A DNA stretch of 29,275 bases from NCBI GenBank assembly GCA_910584915.1, contig CAJUDM010000039.1, forward strand, positions 1 through 29,275. The letters are read 5' to 3'. Shown here in pieces: positions 6,864 to 14,307 of this stretch. The translations under genes were made by a program, and so were the position numbers. Every line of letters starts with the position of its first letter. Within the stretch, counting starts at the first letter, position 1. This DNA comes from an uncultured Lachnospiraceae bacterium (GTDB lineage: Bacteria; Bacillota; Clostridia; Lachnospirales; Lachnospiraceae). Below the pieces are notes generated by a model. The model saw only the letters and a list, made by a program, of their open reading frames with translations, was not told where the DNA came from and searched no databases.

Positions 6864-7634
6864 TCATGAGACAACCATCTTGTTTTCTTCCCGCTCCATC
6901 GTTTTTACCGGCATATCCGCCTTCAGGACCGGACTCAGCTTTTTATATACAAGCAGTGTCACAGTGGAAACCGACACGCCTTTTAGCAGATTTAACGGAG
7001 CAACCGCCATGACAACAAAGCTGGTGATATTATGTATCGCCGGATTGATCGCGGTTCCCATGCCGATGATCGCATCAAGAGGCATACCGTAGAGCTGGGC
7101 GAATTTCGGAAGCAGATACACCGCATTGAAAGCCGTTCCCACCACAGTCATTACGAACGTCCCCAAAACACAGCCTGCCACCGCATTCTTTTTTGTTTTT
7201 TTCAGCAGATAGACTATGGATGCCGGCAGCAGAAAACTGCATCCGATCGCAAAATTGGCGAGGTCACCGACAAAAGCGGTGGTGGTTCCCTTCATCAAAA
7301 GCTTTAACACGATCTTACAGAACTCTATCAGGATCCCTGCCACAGGTCCGTAGGCAAATGTTCCGATCAGAGCCGGCAGTTCCGAAAAATCGATCTTATA
7401 AAAGGGCGGCGCAAAAGGCACCGGAATCTCAAGCAGCATTAACACTGCCGAAATTGCCGAGAGCACGCCTATCACTGCTATCTTTCTCGTAGTCAGTATC
7501 CGGTTCGTATCGCCCGCCACTTTTTTTGCCCACTTTTCCGCACCGTATGCTGCCGCAAACAGCGCGCAGACCACTGCCAGAAACTCCAGTAAAAACACTA
7601 CATTTTCCTGTACACTTTGTAACAATTCGCTCAT
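6864..7634 (-). CDS. ribU: ECF transporter S component, RibU-type riboflavin uptake
   Basis: This is an integral membrane substrate-binding subunit of an energy-coupling-factor importer. The 256-residue product has about six hydrophobic segments in the RibU pattern after an N-terminal helix at residues 11-31. Family features include RKIAVIGVLSAISAVLML, the PFAPPFYKIDFSELPALIG segment and GTTTAFVGDLANF. AGGAGG lies five bases ahead of the ATG. The FMN riboswitch and terminator upstream tie it to flavin supply, which is stronger evidence for riboflavin than the sequence alone. The shared ATPase and T subunits of the ECF module are not in the window. The N-terminal helix makes it longer than the 190-210 residues of many RibU proteins. 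Confidence 0.9.
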   Translation of the reverse strand: MSELLQSVQENVVFLLEFLAVVCALFAAAYGAEKWAKKVAGDTNRILTTRKIAVIGVLSAISAVLMLLEIPVPFAPPFYKIDFSELPALIGTFAYGPVAGILIEFCKIVLKLLMKGTTTAFVGDLANFAIGCSFLLPASIVYLLKKTKKNAVAGCVLGTFVMTVVGTAFNAVYLLPKFAQLYGMPLDAIIGMGTAINPAIHNITSFVVMAVAPLNLLKGVSVSTVTLLVYKKLSPVLKADMPVKTMEREENKMVVS

Positions 7635-7646
7635 TTTTTCCTCCTA

Positions 7647-7754
7647 TTCCAGTTCCGCATATATCCTCCCAATGCATCTTTCCCGAGCTTACAACTGCGG
7701 CTGCTTAATACTTCATCCGCAGTTGAAGCTATGCACTGTTCGCTTATATGCTGT
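7647..7754. repeat. 108-bp hairpin repeat, copy 1 of a perfect tandem pair
   Basis: The unit begins TTCCAGTTCCGCATATA and ends TTATATGCTGT. It is internally complementary: GCATATA/TATATGC at the ends, TGCAT/ATGCA further in, and AGCTT-(A)-CAACTGCGG with CCGCAGTTG-AAGCT around a 16-base loop. The next 108 bases are an exact copy. It sits in the RibU leader between the riboswitch terminator and the ribosome binding site. Confidence 0.95.
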
Positions 7755-7862
7755 TTCCAGTTCCGCATATATCCTCCCAATGCATCTTTCCCGAGCTTAC
7801 AACTGCGGCTGCTTAATACTTCATCCGCAGTTGAAGCTATGCACTGTTCGCTTATATGCTGT
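7755..7862. repeat. 108-bp hairpin repeat, copy 2 of a perfect tandem pair
   Basis: This copy is identical to 7647-7754 over all 108 bases, and is followed by nine bases of a third unit (7863-7871) before the sequences part. Its long stem arms are at 7800-7808 and 7825-7833. Identity over the whole unit implies a recent duplication or gene conversion. Confidence 0.95.
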
Positions 7863-7889
7863 TTCCAGTTCTAGACAGGCATTAAGAAA

Positions 7890-7914
7890 GCCCCGCATAA
7901 AATCCATGCGGGGC
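7890..7914 (-). terminator. Intrinsic terminator of the FMN riboswitch
   Basis: On the minus strand GCCCCGCAT and ATGCGGGGC form a perfect nine-pair, GC-rich stem with a seven-base loop, followed by TTTCTT. It lies about 65 bases downstream of the FMN aptamer, the normal place for the expression platform. FMN binding would be expected to favour termination before ribU. Confidence 0.88.
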
Positions 7915-7978
7915 ATCGCTGCAAAGCCATAATCCGGCGCGCCGTTTCATTCAGACGCCCGATCCTTACTCTTTTACA

Positions 7979-8128
7979 GTTTCTTCTTTCATCCAGACTT
8001 TACTGTCGGTTTTGGATTCTCACCAAATCAGCCATTTGCATGGGTCGTAGACTCGCCGTCCTTCCGTTTCTTTTCTCCGCGGAAAACGTATCACTACCGG
8101 TAGGGAATTACACCCAACCCCGAAGAAC
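7979..8128 (-). ncRNA. FMN riboswitch (RFN element)
   Basis: The reverse complement carries the conserved RFN core: CTTCGGGG near the 5' end, GGGTG-AATTCCCTACCGG, GACGGCGAG, GACCCATGC, and GGTGAGAATCC leading to ACCGACAGTAAAGTCTGGATG. The closing stem P1 pairs TTCTTC with GAAGAA. It binds flavin mononucleotide, and with the downstream terminator it controls the RibU-type transporter. Compared with the classic element the core is intact, with a longer variable arm in the middle. Confidence 0.96.
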
Positions 8129-8151
8129 TTTTATTATTGTTTACAAAGAAC

Positions 8152-8180
8152 AGAATACCACCTGATCGGCGAATTTGCAA
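8152..8180 (-). promoter_or_regulatory. Sigma-A promoter of the FMN riboswitch-ribU transcript
   Basis: The minus strand has -35 TTGCAA (8175-8180), a 17 bp spacer and -10 TATTCT (8152-8157). The expected start near 8145 is about 18 bases before the riboswitch. Confidence 0.65.
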
Positions 8181-8276
8181 GAGTTTTTTTGCGGGCAGTC
8201 CATTTCAGTAACAATGACGCCAGAAAATCGAACTGTCACCCATTTCGCAGTAATTCCGCCGGTCCCCTCGGGATCA

Positions 8277-9539
8277 TCACCAGCAGTTACCGCACTGTCT
8301 CTTGTCAAGTCCGGGCGCGATGGAGAGGGAATATGCCACAGCCTCCTCATATGTACCGAAATATACCGGCTCTGCCATCGCATTGCCGGATGTCCCGGTT
8401 GCAGGACATTCTCCCACTATATGGATCTTCCCGTTCCTGCCGTTGACTGCATAAGCGCCTCCTGCCGCCGGGGCAGCCGGCTGCTGCACCTGTTCCGGCT
8501 GTGACTGATCCTGCCCTGCCTGTCTCTGTTGTTCCTGTGCGGCAGAATCAGAAGCTTCACTGTTCTTCCCTTCCGAAGCAGCAGTATCCGCGCCTCCTTC
8601 TCCGTCTGTCACAGCCGCCTTTGCACTGCTCCTCTCTTTTTTCCCGCCTGTATCTGCAGTGTTTTTCCCACCTGTTTCAGCCGCAGCCGTCTCGTCCACA
8701 CTGCTCTCTCCTGTGGTGTAATCTATCACGATTCCCGGCTGGACATTATAACAGAACACATTAAATAAAACACCTTCTCCGTCATCCTCGACGGATTTTG
8801 CCTCCATCAGGACACCGTCCGCCACCAGGTTATCGCCGTCAAACAGCGGCGTCACCCTGTACATCACATGGTTTCCTGTCTCCTTTACATAATCGGCAAC
8901 CATATTCTCAAAGGGAAGCATCCCCTCGACATTCATATATCTCGTTCCGGTGATCAGATTCCTGACATTTGCGTTTTCTCCGGTCAGCTGAAATCCCAGC
9001 AGATGGCATCGGTTATACAGATAGTTTCCGTCAACCACCCCTTCGTATTTGACCGTATGCCATCCTGTCGGCTTTACATCTCCGATGCTCTCGCGCTCCT
9101 TTGCCGGCATAATATCCTGCCCGACACTCGCCACGCATACGCCGCATCTCCCCAGTCCGTCCAGTTCTGAATATTCTTCATAGGAGACTGACGAAAGTTC
9201 TTCCTCCGAAAAATACGGCTCATTCCCGTTTACCGCGATATAGGCATCCCCCGCATAAGCCGGAACATCCACATAAATGACATCCTCTTTTTCTTCCACA
9301 ATATCGTCGTCAAAAGTCCTTTTTTCCTTCCCCGCTCCTGACCGTCCCTCCGGCTCCGCGTCCTCCTCCAGGACCTCCGGCTCTCCAGCCTCATCCTTTA
9401 TGGCAGGCTGTTCCGATCCGGCCTCCTCAGCCGCCTCCGCCGTCTGCTGCGCTCCGCCTTCCTGCGCCTCCCCGGAACCGCACCCTGCAAGCGCCAGGCA
9501 CAACGCATATACCACCAGCAATTTCCAGACTTTTTTCAT
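8277..9539 (-). CDS. Lipoprotein DNA/RNA non-specific endonuclease
   Basis: The 420-residue product has a lipoprotein signal peptide ending LALAGC (Cys20), so it should be anchored outside the membrane. After an acidic low-complexity linker comes a beta-beta-alpha-metal nuclease domain at about residues 90-275. Its catalytic block is YNRCHLLGFQLTGENAN with RNLITGTRYMN following; NRCH (176-179) replaces the DRGH of classic enzymes, as in EndA-like relatives. A Ser/Ala/Glu-rich linker (about 280-360) leads to a C-terminal module with CPAT and CGNC cysteines, possibly metal-binding. AGGAGG precedes the ATG. It follows a small gene by 16 bases. Likely roles are nutrient DNA scavenging or DNA uptake; which one cannot be told from the sequence. 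Confidence 0.88.
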   Translation of the reverse strand: MKKVWKLLVVYALCLALAGCGSGEAQEGGAQQTAEAAEEAGSEQPAIKDEAGEPEVLEEDAEPEGRSGAGKEKRTFDDDIVEEKEDVIYVDVPAYAGDAYIAVNGNEPYFSEEELSSVSYEEYSELDGLGRCGVCVASVGQDIMPAKERESIGDVKPTGWHTVKYEGVVDGNYLYNRCHLLGFQLTGENANVRNLITGTRYMNVEGMLPFENMVADYVKETGNHVMYRVTPLFDGDNLVADGVLMEAKSVEDDGEGVLFNVFCYNVQPGIVIDYTTGESSVDETAAAETGGKNTADTGGKKERSSAKAAVTDGEGGADTAASEGKNSEASDSAAQEQQRQAGQDQSQPEQVQQPAAPAAGGAYAVNGRNGKIHIVGECPATGTSGNAMAEPVYFGTYEEAVAYSLSIAPGLDKRQCGNCW

Positions 9540-9555
9540 ACCGTCCTCCTTTTTG

Positions 9556-9969
9556 TTACAGCCTTCTCCAGACTTCCATTGTTATCTTATCGTGGGATCT
9601 TCCCTCAAATTCCCCACTCCCTATGCATGCAAACCCATTCTCTCCGGGAATGACATCAAACTTAAGGTCTCCGGGATACCTTCTGTTCCAGCGGAATATG
9701 ATAAACTCCTCCACCCTCTCCAAAACCCCCGAAATTCCTGTATCTTCAATAAAACAATATTCCCCTTCCGCAGCTTTATCAAGAAAATCATCAGCCGCCT
9801 CTATATTTATCTCCATGTCCTGAAACTGCTTCCGGGAATACTCATTCATCCACAGCCTGCTCCCGTATGTAATCTCCGCTATTTTTTCCCTGACTACGGC
9901 ATCCCTGCTCTGCCGCCTGCCGTTAAACATCATGCCATTGTCATCATCCAGCGCAACTATTACCTTCAT
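9556..9969 (-). CDS. Small conserved-looking protein, unknown function
   Basis: I recall similar short Lachnospiraceae proteins but not an assigned function. The 137-residue product starts MKVIVALDDDNGMMFNGRRQ, continues with a conserved-looking SRLWMNEYSRKQF helix, then an acidic middle and a C-terminal strand-rich part with RRYPGDLKFD. The opening strand and DDDNGMMF loop faintly resemble the start of dihydrofolate reductase (strand, then a loop at the active site), but the rest does not follow that family. No signal peptide or membrane segment is visible. The start at 9969 has AAGGAGG six bases upstream; the longer frame to 9987 has none. It is probably co-transcribed with the nuclease. 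Confidence 0.75.
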   Translation of the reverse strand: MKVIVALDDDNGMMFNGRRQSRDAVVREKIAEITYGSRLWMNEYSRKQFQDMEINIEAADDFLDKAAEGEYCFIEDTGISGVLERVEEFIIFRWNRRYPGDLKFDVIPGENGFACIGSGEFEGRSHDKITMEVWRRL

Positions 9970-10313
9970 ATATATCCTCCTTTCCATCGCTGTACTACCT
10001 GAAAATTCTCTGTCATCTCAACGTTTTACCCGTGTCCGCAATACGCCCGCACCCATTATATATGATTCTTCCCGTCACATTGCATCATATTTATAATCAT
10101 GCATTTTGTCAAGCTTCCCGCATTTTGCCGCAAAATCCTGCTTCCTGTATCCTGCCGCAAAAATCTGTCGTCCCTTCCGGATCCTTTTCTGTCGTTTCAT
10201 TTCAAAACTGCCACCATGTGCTCTGTGAGCGGCTCTGTGCCAACGGAAAAAGAGCTGCCGCACCTATTTATGCAGCAGCTCTTTCTCATCACTTTTCAGC
10301 TACGAAGCAACGC
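9970..10313. other. 344-bp intergenic stretch with weak promoter and SASP terminator
   Basis: No supportable gene lies here. A minus-strand TATAAT at 10055-10060 has only a poor -35 and may belong to the promoter of the gene ending at 9556. The right end holds the terminator of the spore protein gene at 10249-10284. The short frames in this stretch overlap that terminator or lack ribosome binding sites. Confidence 0.6.
10249..10284 (-). terminator. Intrinsic terminator of the SASP gene
   Basis: On the minus strand AAAGAGCTGC and GCAGCTCTTT pair over ten bases around a 16-base loop, followed by two further T. It begins 30 bases after the spore protein stop codon. Confidence 0.85.
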
Positions 10314-10517
10314 TTATTTCAGGTTCTGTTCGTAGTTCTTTACCATTCTCTTAACCATTTCGCCACCGATAGAACCAGCCTCGCGAGAAGTTAAGTCGCC
10401 GTTATATCCCTCTTTCAGGTTAATACCCATTTCAGATGCAACCTCAGTTTTGAAACGGTCCATAGCAGCCTTTGCTTCAGGTACTGCCATAGTAGAAGAA
10501 TTTTTGCTATTAGCCAT
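10314..10517 (-). CDS. Small acid-soluble spore protein, alpha/beta type
   Basis: These proteins coat DNA in the dormant spore, protect it from UV and heat, and are degraded on germination. The 67-residue product has both family signatures: the protease-cleavage region KTEVASEMGINL and the C-terminal GYNGDLTSREAGSIGGEMVK. Length is typical. GGAGG lies nine bases before the ATG. It is monocistronic, with its own terminator. The leader has an eight-pair stem (10560-10580), and a sigma-G-like promoter is possible upstream. Its presence says that the organism is a spore former. Confidence 0.97.
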   Translation of the reverse strand: MANSKNSSTMAVPEAKAAMDRFKTEVASEMGINLKEGYNGDLTSREAGSIGGEMVKRMVKNYEQNLK

Positions 10518-10559
10518 TTTTTCATACCTCCATAATTTTCGTACTGTTTTCGTTTCTCT

Positions 10560-10580
10560 GATAAGCCTTTGTGACTTATC
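10560..10580 (-). other. Stem-loop in the SASP leader
   Basis: On the minus strand GATAAGTC and GGCTTATC pair over eight positions (one G-U) around ACAAA. It ends about 28 bases before the GGAGG site. It has no T-run and so is not a terminator; a role in mRNA stability is possible. Confidence 0.45.
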
Positions 10581-10607
10581 TGTAGTTATTATTGACAGCC
10601 TTTTTCA

Positions 10608-10638
10608 AAATATGTTGGTAATGAATGGAATTGTTTCA
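10608..10638 (-). promoter_or_regulatory. Possible sigma-G promoter of the SASP gene
   Basis: On the minus strand TGAAAC (10633-10638) lies 18 bases before CATATTT (10608-10614). Sigma-G promoters have roughly GAATA and CATACTA, so the match is partial. SASP genes are normally under sigma-G, which is the main reason for the call. Confidence 0.3.
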
Positions 10639-10676
10639 AGGCGGCCTGCCCTTATTACAGAGCACACGCCGCGCCG

Positions 10677-11087
10677 CTACTTCTTCTCTGTCTTATCACA
10701 CAAATATTCAATGACATTTTTTCTTGTGATGATGCCGATAAAACATTTCTGCCCGTCTATCACCGGGACAAAATTCTGCTGGACCACCTTGGATATCAGA
10801 TCCTCCATCTTTGCCCCCACACTCACCGGCTGGTTGTCGCGATGGCGCTTTATCTCCCTGATACGGATATCTCCCGCTTTATGTATGTTTAAATCGCAGC
10901 GGTTTTTGATATCCCAGAGCAGATCCCCTTCCGTGATCGTTCCCTTATAGGCGCCGGTCGCCCTGGAAATCATCGGAATAGACGCATATCTGTGGGTTTC
11001 CATCACCTCCAGCACCTGTCTGAGTGAATCGTCGTCGTACACATAAACACATTCGCCTTTGGGCTTTAAAAAAAACAAAATATTCAT
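10677..11087 (-). CDS. Two-CBS-domain protein
   Basis: The 136-residue protein consists of little but a CBS pair, a module that binds adenine nucleotides and acts as an energy or ligand sensor. CBS1 includes SLRQVLEVMETHRYASIPMI and the GTITEGDLL end; CBS2 includes MEDLISKVVQQNFVPVID and GIITRKNVIEYL. No output domain, signal peptide or membrane segment is present, so it probably acts through a partner. Only a weak AGGA precedes the ATG. It lies 70 bases downstream of the DJ-1-like gene on the same strand. The N-terminus (MNILFFLKPKGECVYVYDDDSL) fits the usual start of stand-alone CBS proteins in Clostridia. Confidence 0.9.
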   Translation of the reverse strand: MNILFFLKPKGECVYVYDDDSLRQVLEVMETHRYASIPMISRATGAYKGTITEGDLLWDIKNRCDLNIHKAGDIRIREIKRHRDNQPVSVGAKMEDLISKVVQQNFVPVIDGQKCFIGIITRKNVIEYLCDKTEKK

Positions 11088-11157
11088 ATTATATTTTTAT
11101 CCTGTTCTATTCTTTTATACTGCTTTTACATTATTTCTGTCTGACCTGTCTCAAAAT

Positions 11158-11709
11158 TTATCCCTGATAGACAATTTTATCCGCCATTGCCGCAGCCGCT
11201 TCTTTCCCCTGGTATCGCTCCAGAACAGCAAGCGCAAAAGAAATCGCAGCACCCATGCCGCGCCCCGTTGTAATATTCCCCGATACAACGCTTGGCACTT
11301 TCAATACCTCAGCACCTTCCAGATGTCCTTCCATTCCCGGGAAACAGCACGCCTGCCTGCCCTGCAAATGCCCTCTGTGCCCCAAAATGCTCGGCGCCGC
11401 ACAGATCGCGCTGACAGGACGATCCGCCTTCACGAAAGCGTCCACCTGATCCATCAGAGCCTCACACGCCTCCAGATTTTTTGTCCCCGGCATACCGCCC
11501 GGCAGTACGATCATCTCCACTCTGTCAAAATCCACTTCCGACAACAGACAGTCCATCTTCACCGTGATCTGGTGGGAACCCGTCACTTCCATCGCTTCTG
11601 TTATCGACACCATCTTTACCGGAATCGCCGCCCGCCGCAGGATATCCACCACGGTAAGCGCTTCTATCTCCTCATAACCCTCCCCGAAAAATACACAAAT
11701 ATCATTCAT
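11158..11709 (-). CDS. DJ-1/PfpI family protein
   Basis: This is a glutamine-amidotransferase-like fold protein; members act as glyoxalase III/deglycase, chaperone or redox sensors. The 183-residue product has the family start CVFFGEGYEEIEALTVVDILRR-type helix, the PGGMPGTKNL loop, the nucleophile elbow AICAAPSILG with Cys103, and GNITTGRGMGAAISFAL near the end. A glutamate in the first loop (GEGYEEIE) supplies the conserved partner of the Cys. The start at 11709 has GGAGG nine bases upstream; the longer frame to 11733 has none. A promoter with TTGGAT and TACACT is possible at 11805-11833. The exact substrate is unknown. Confidence 0.92.
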   Translation of the reverse strand: MNDICVFFGEGYEEIEALTVVDILRRAAIPVKMVSITEAMEVTGSHQITVKMDCLLSEVDFDRVEMIVLPGGMPGTKNLEACEALMDQVDAFVKADRPVSAICAAPSILGHRGHLQGRQACCFPGMEGHLEGAEVLKVPSVVSGNITTGRGMGAAISFALAVLERYQGKEAAAAMADKIVYQG

Positions 11710-11804
11710 CACAGTTACCCTCCGTTTCAGCACCGCATCTTGCCCCGGCTTTTGCCCTTCTCCGGCTCTGCCTTTGTCCCTGCCGTACTTTTTCTGATAT
11801 ATTC

Positions 11805-11833
11805 AGTGTACCATTTTATAAACTTTAATCCAA
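11805..11833 (-). promoter_or_regulatory. Possible promoter of the DJ-1-like gene
   Basis: The minus strand has TTGGAT (11828-11833), a 17 bp spacer and TACACT (11805-11810). The match to sigma-A is moderate. Confidence 0.4.
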
Positions 11834-11910
11834 TGGATTTGATGTAAAAATTTTGTAAATAATTTCCCTGTCAAAAAAATGGAGTATATTCTAAAAACAT
11901 TTATGTCCAG

Positions 11911-13035
11911 TTACAGTATTCCCAAAAAATCAACCACAATAAACAATGCTGCTCCAATAGCCGCCCCATTTTCACTCAGCTTACTCAAGCTACACATTTC
12001 GCTTGTTCTTTTAAACGGATCGATCTCCGCTATTTTTTCCCGCACCGTCTCAAAATTATCAGCGAGATATGGCGTAATCTCCCCGCCTATGATCACAGGT
12101 ATATCAAGGGACAGCGCTATATTACTGATACCAATAGCCAGATAATTCAGGTATTCATTCCATACTTTCTGCAGTTCTTCATCCGTCTCCTTCTTTTCAA
12201 AAAAAGTGCTGATATTTCCTCCCCCAAACTGATGTAGTATATTGGTAGAACAATATGTATCCAGGCATCCCCTTCGGCCGCACAGACATTTTCTTCCGTT
12301 GGGAACGATCATCAAATGCCCAAACTCTCCACAACAGTTGTTTTGTCCGCGGCGCACCGTCCTGTCATTGATCAGCGCTCCCCCAACTCCTTTCGAGACA
12401 GAAAGATATGCCGCATCGTGCAGTTCTTCCCTCAGCCATATCTCCGCAAATCCCGCTGAGTTTGCATCATTCTCAATGACCACCGGATAGCCGAAAATAT
12501 TTTCAAAATGAGCATACGAATAATCTTCAAGTCCGAGCAGCCAGGAAGACACCTTCTTCTCTTCCTTCTGTACCGGTCCGGGAAATGCTATGCCCACACC
12601 AAGCATTCTCTTCTTTGTTATCTTGTTCTTTTTTAAAAGTTCCTGCATTCGTTCACTCAAATTTTCCCAGTATTCTGTCTTATTTTCAAAACAGCAAAAA
12701 CTGCTGAACTGATCCAGAATTGCACACTTCATATCCATAATGATAATTCTGTTATGCATCTGAGATATCTCAATTCCCACCGATACATACGCATCATACT
12801 TAAAACATACCAGATTGGGTATCCTCCCGCCGGATGATTGTTCTGAACTCTGATAAAAAATCAGATTTTCATCCTCCAACTGTTGTACCAGAAGATTTAT
12901 TGTAGGCAGGCTCAGATGGAGTCTTGCTGCCAAATCCTGTTTTGTCAGTCCTCTTTCTTTATATAAAAGCATCGTTAATTTTTTACGATTTTCTATACGC
13001 ACAGCTGCATTGCTCATCCCTGTATTCACAGTCAT
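11911..13035 (-). CDS. ROK-family transcriptional regulator
   Basis: The 374-residue protein has an N-terminal winged helix-turn-helix (about residues 25-65, with LTKQDLAARLHLSLPTINLL) and a C-terminal ROK domain. The ROK zinc motif is present as GHLMIVPNGRKCLCGRRGCLDTYC, cut here at its Cys residues CxCGRRGC, and IENDANSAGFAE is the sugar-binding region. The phosphate-binding loop DxGxT of ROK kinases is replaced (VGIEISQMHNR), so it should be a regulator and not a kinase. The start at 13035 has GGGGGAG upstream. It lies beside a CUT2 importer and opposite the HPS-DhaKL operon, and is the natural candidate for their repressor. Its effector would be the imported sugar or its phosphate. Confidence 0.93.
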   Translation of the reverse strand: MTVNTGMSNAAVRIENRKKLTMLLYKERGLTKQDLAARLHLSLPTINLLVQQLEDENLIFYQSSEQSSGGRIPNLVCFKYDAYVSVGIEISQMHNRIIIMDMKCAILDQFSSFCCFENKTEYWENLSERMQELLKKNKITKKRMLGVGIAFPGPVQKEEKKVSSWLLGLEDYSYAHFENIFGYPVVIENDANSAGFAEIWLREELHDAAYLSVSKGVGGALINDRTVRRGQNNCCGEFGHLMIVPNGRKCLCGRRGCLDTYCSTNILHQFGGGNISTFFEKKETDEELQKVWNEYLNYLAIGISNIALSLDIPVIIGGEITPYLADNFETVREKIAEIDPFKRTSEMCSLSKLSENGAAIGAALFIVVDFLGIL

Positions 13036-13117
13036 GTTTTCTCCCCCCGCGCCCTTCCATGTAATGACTCGATTTATCTCCATATTCTTTTATAAATACC
13101 AATATTTTCCATATTCT

Positions 13118-13146
13118 ATAATAACTGTGTGGCAAAAAGTTTTCAA
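13118..13146 (-). promoter_or_regulatory. Sigma-A promoter of the ROK regulator gene
   Basis: The minus strand has -35 TTGAAA (13141-13146), a 17 bp spacer and -10 TATTAT (13118-13123). The large inverted repeat at 13172-13206 ends 26 bases upstream of the -35. Confidence 0.65.
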
Positions 13147-13171
13147 TAAAAAACAGCTTATTCATGAAAAT

Positions 13172-13206
13172 TTGTGCCCAAATATGACCGGCATATTTGG
13201 GCACAA
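13172..13206 (-). terminator. Perfect 15-bp inverted repeat after the binding-protein gene
   Basis: TTGTGCCCAAATATG and CATATTTGGGCACAA are exact complements around the five-base loop ACCGG. It begins 34 bases after the stop codon of the ABC binding-protein gene. On the minus strand only AAATTTTC follows, a modest T-run, so it may be a terminator or an mRNA-stabilising hairpin. It also lies just upstream of the ROK gene promoter, so an operator role is possible. Confidence 0.6.
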
Positions 13207-13239
13207 TCTCATCTACCGCACTCTTTCATTTCTGCTTTT

Positions 13240-14283
13240 TCAGTCCGGGAAAAGTTCATTTATGTTATCTTCGATCACCAGCGCCGGCGGCATCAGAACT
13301 TCTTTTTCCACTTCCACCCCATTTGCCGCATCATACAATGTGTCTATTGCCGCCTTCCCTTCTTCCGTCACATCAAAATATACTGTCCCAGTCATCTCCT
13401 TATTTTTAACTGCTGCCACTGCCTGTTCTACCGCATCGCTGCCATATATTTTAATATTTCCTGTTTCCCCTGCAGAATTCACCGCCTGCATCGCTCCAAT
13501 AGCCATACTGTCATTCATACATACGATCGTATCGATATGCTTTCCCGTTGAAAGCCAGTTTTCCACCTTTGCCAGTGCCTCATCCGTCTCCCAGTTTGCT
13601 GTATCCCTGAAAACAACATTGATATCGGGATACTCCGCAAGTATCTTATCATAAGATTCTGCGATGGAAACTTGCACAGAATTACCCATAACACCGACAA
13701 GGATCGCAATATCTCCTTTCCCGTTTAATTCCTCACATACATGTTCCATCACGATCAGCCCTATCGTCGGAAGATCCGGCCCCACATATGATGTCACTTC
13801 CTCCTGTGCTGTAATTGCTTCATGAAGCGTGATCGTGGGAACTCCCGCCTCCTTTAACGCCTGTACACCAGCCGTCACACCGTCCGCAGAAGTTGCTTGC
13901 AGTAATGCCCCGTCTATGTTTCCTGCCGCAACCGCATTTTCAATCTGACTGACCTGTTTCGCCGGATCTTTGTCCGCCGATATCACCGTTAAGTTGATTC
14001 CCTTTTCTTCCGCGCTCTCAGTTACCGCCGCAACCAGCTGAGACTGAAATTCATTTTCCATATGCGATATAAAATAAACAAAATTCAACGTTTCTTCTGT
14101 ATCTGTCTCTTTTTCTGATGCTTCTCCTTCCTCAGGTGCTGCCTCTTCAGCCACTGTTGTCTCTTCGACCGCTTCAGTTGTCGGCGCCTCAGCAGTTTTT
14201 GTATCTCCTGAGCAGGCTGAAAGTCCAAGACATCCCGCAAGCATAACCGTGATCACTAATAAACTTCTAACTCTTTTTTTCAT
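13240..14283 (-). CDS. Sugar ABC transporter substrate-binding lipoprotein (RbsB-like)
   Basis: The 347-residue product has a lipoprotein signal with LGLSAC (Cys24), an acidic Thr/Glu-rich linker (about 28-65), and a periplasmic-binding-protein type 1 domain. Family features are FVYFISHMENEFQSQL at the start of the domain, ADKDPAKQVSQIENAVAAGNIDG, the hinge region and a C-terminal AIGAMQAVNSAG segment. It would capture the substrate outside the membrane and deliver it to the CUT2 permease encoded 24 bases upstream. The ligand cannot be read off; CUT2 relatives bind ribose, xylose, galactose, tetritols, apiose-type sugars and autoinducer-2. It is the last gene of the importer operon. Confidence 0.93.
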   Translation of the reverse strand: MKKRVRSLLVITVMLAGCLGLSACSGDTKTAEAPTTEAVEETTVAEEAAPEEGEASEKETDTEETLNFVYFISHMENEFQSQLVAAVTESAEEKGINLTVISADKDPAKQVSQIENAVAAGNIDGALLQATSADGVTAGVQALKEAGVPTITLHEAITAQEEVTSYVGPDLPTIGLIVMEHVCEELNGKGDIAILVGVMGNSVQVSIAESYDKILAEYPDINVVFRDTANWETDEALAKVENWLSTGKHIDTIVCMNDSMAIGAMQAVNSAGETGNIKIYGSDAVEQAVAAVKNKEMTGTVYFDVTEEGKAAIDTLYDAANGVEVEKEVLMPPALVIEDNINELFPD

Positions 14284-14307
14284 TTTAATTCCTCCTTTAA
14301 ATCCCCA

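Noticed and set aside
7647..7871. CRISPR array
   Set aside because: The two units are 108 bp, contiguous and identical without spacers, and there are no cas genes.
7672..7932. 86-codon plus-strand frame over the tandem repeat
   Set aside because: Its repeated peptide is a by-product of the 108-bp period being divisible by three. There is no ribosome binding site.
10075..10263. 62-codon minus-strand frame after the SASP gene
   Set aside because: It overlaps the SASP terminator, has a very basic random-looking composition and no start signal.
13172..13206. Insertion sequence terminal inverted repeats
   Set aside because: The arms are only five bases apart with nothing between them, and no transposase is encoded in the window.
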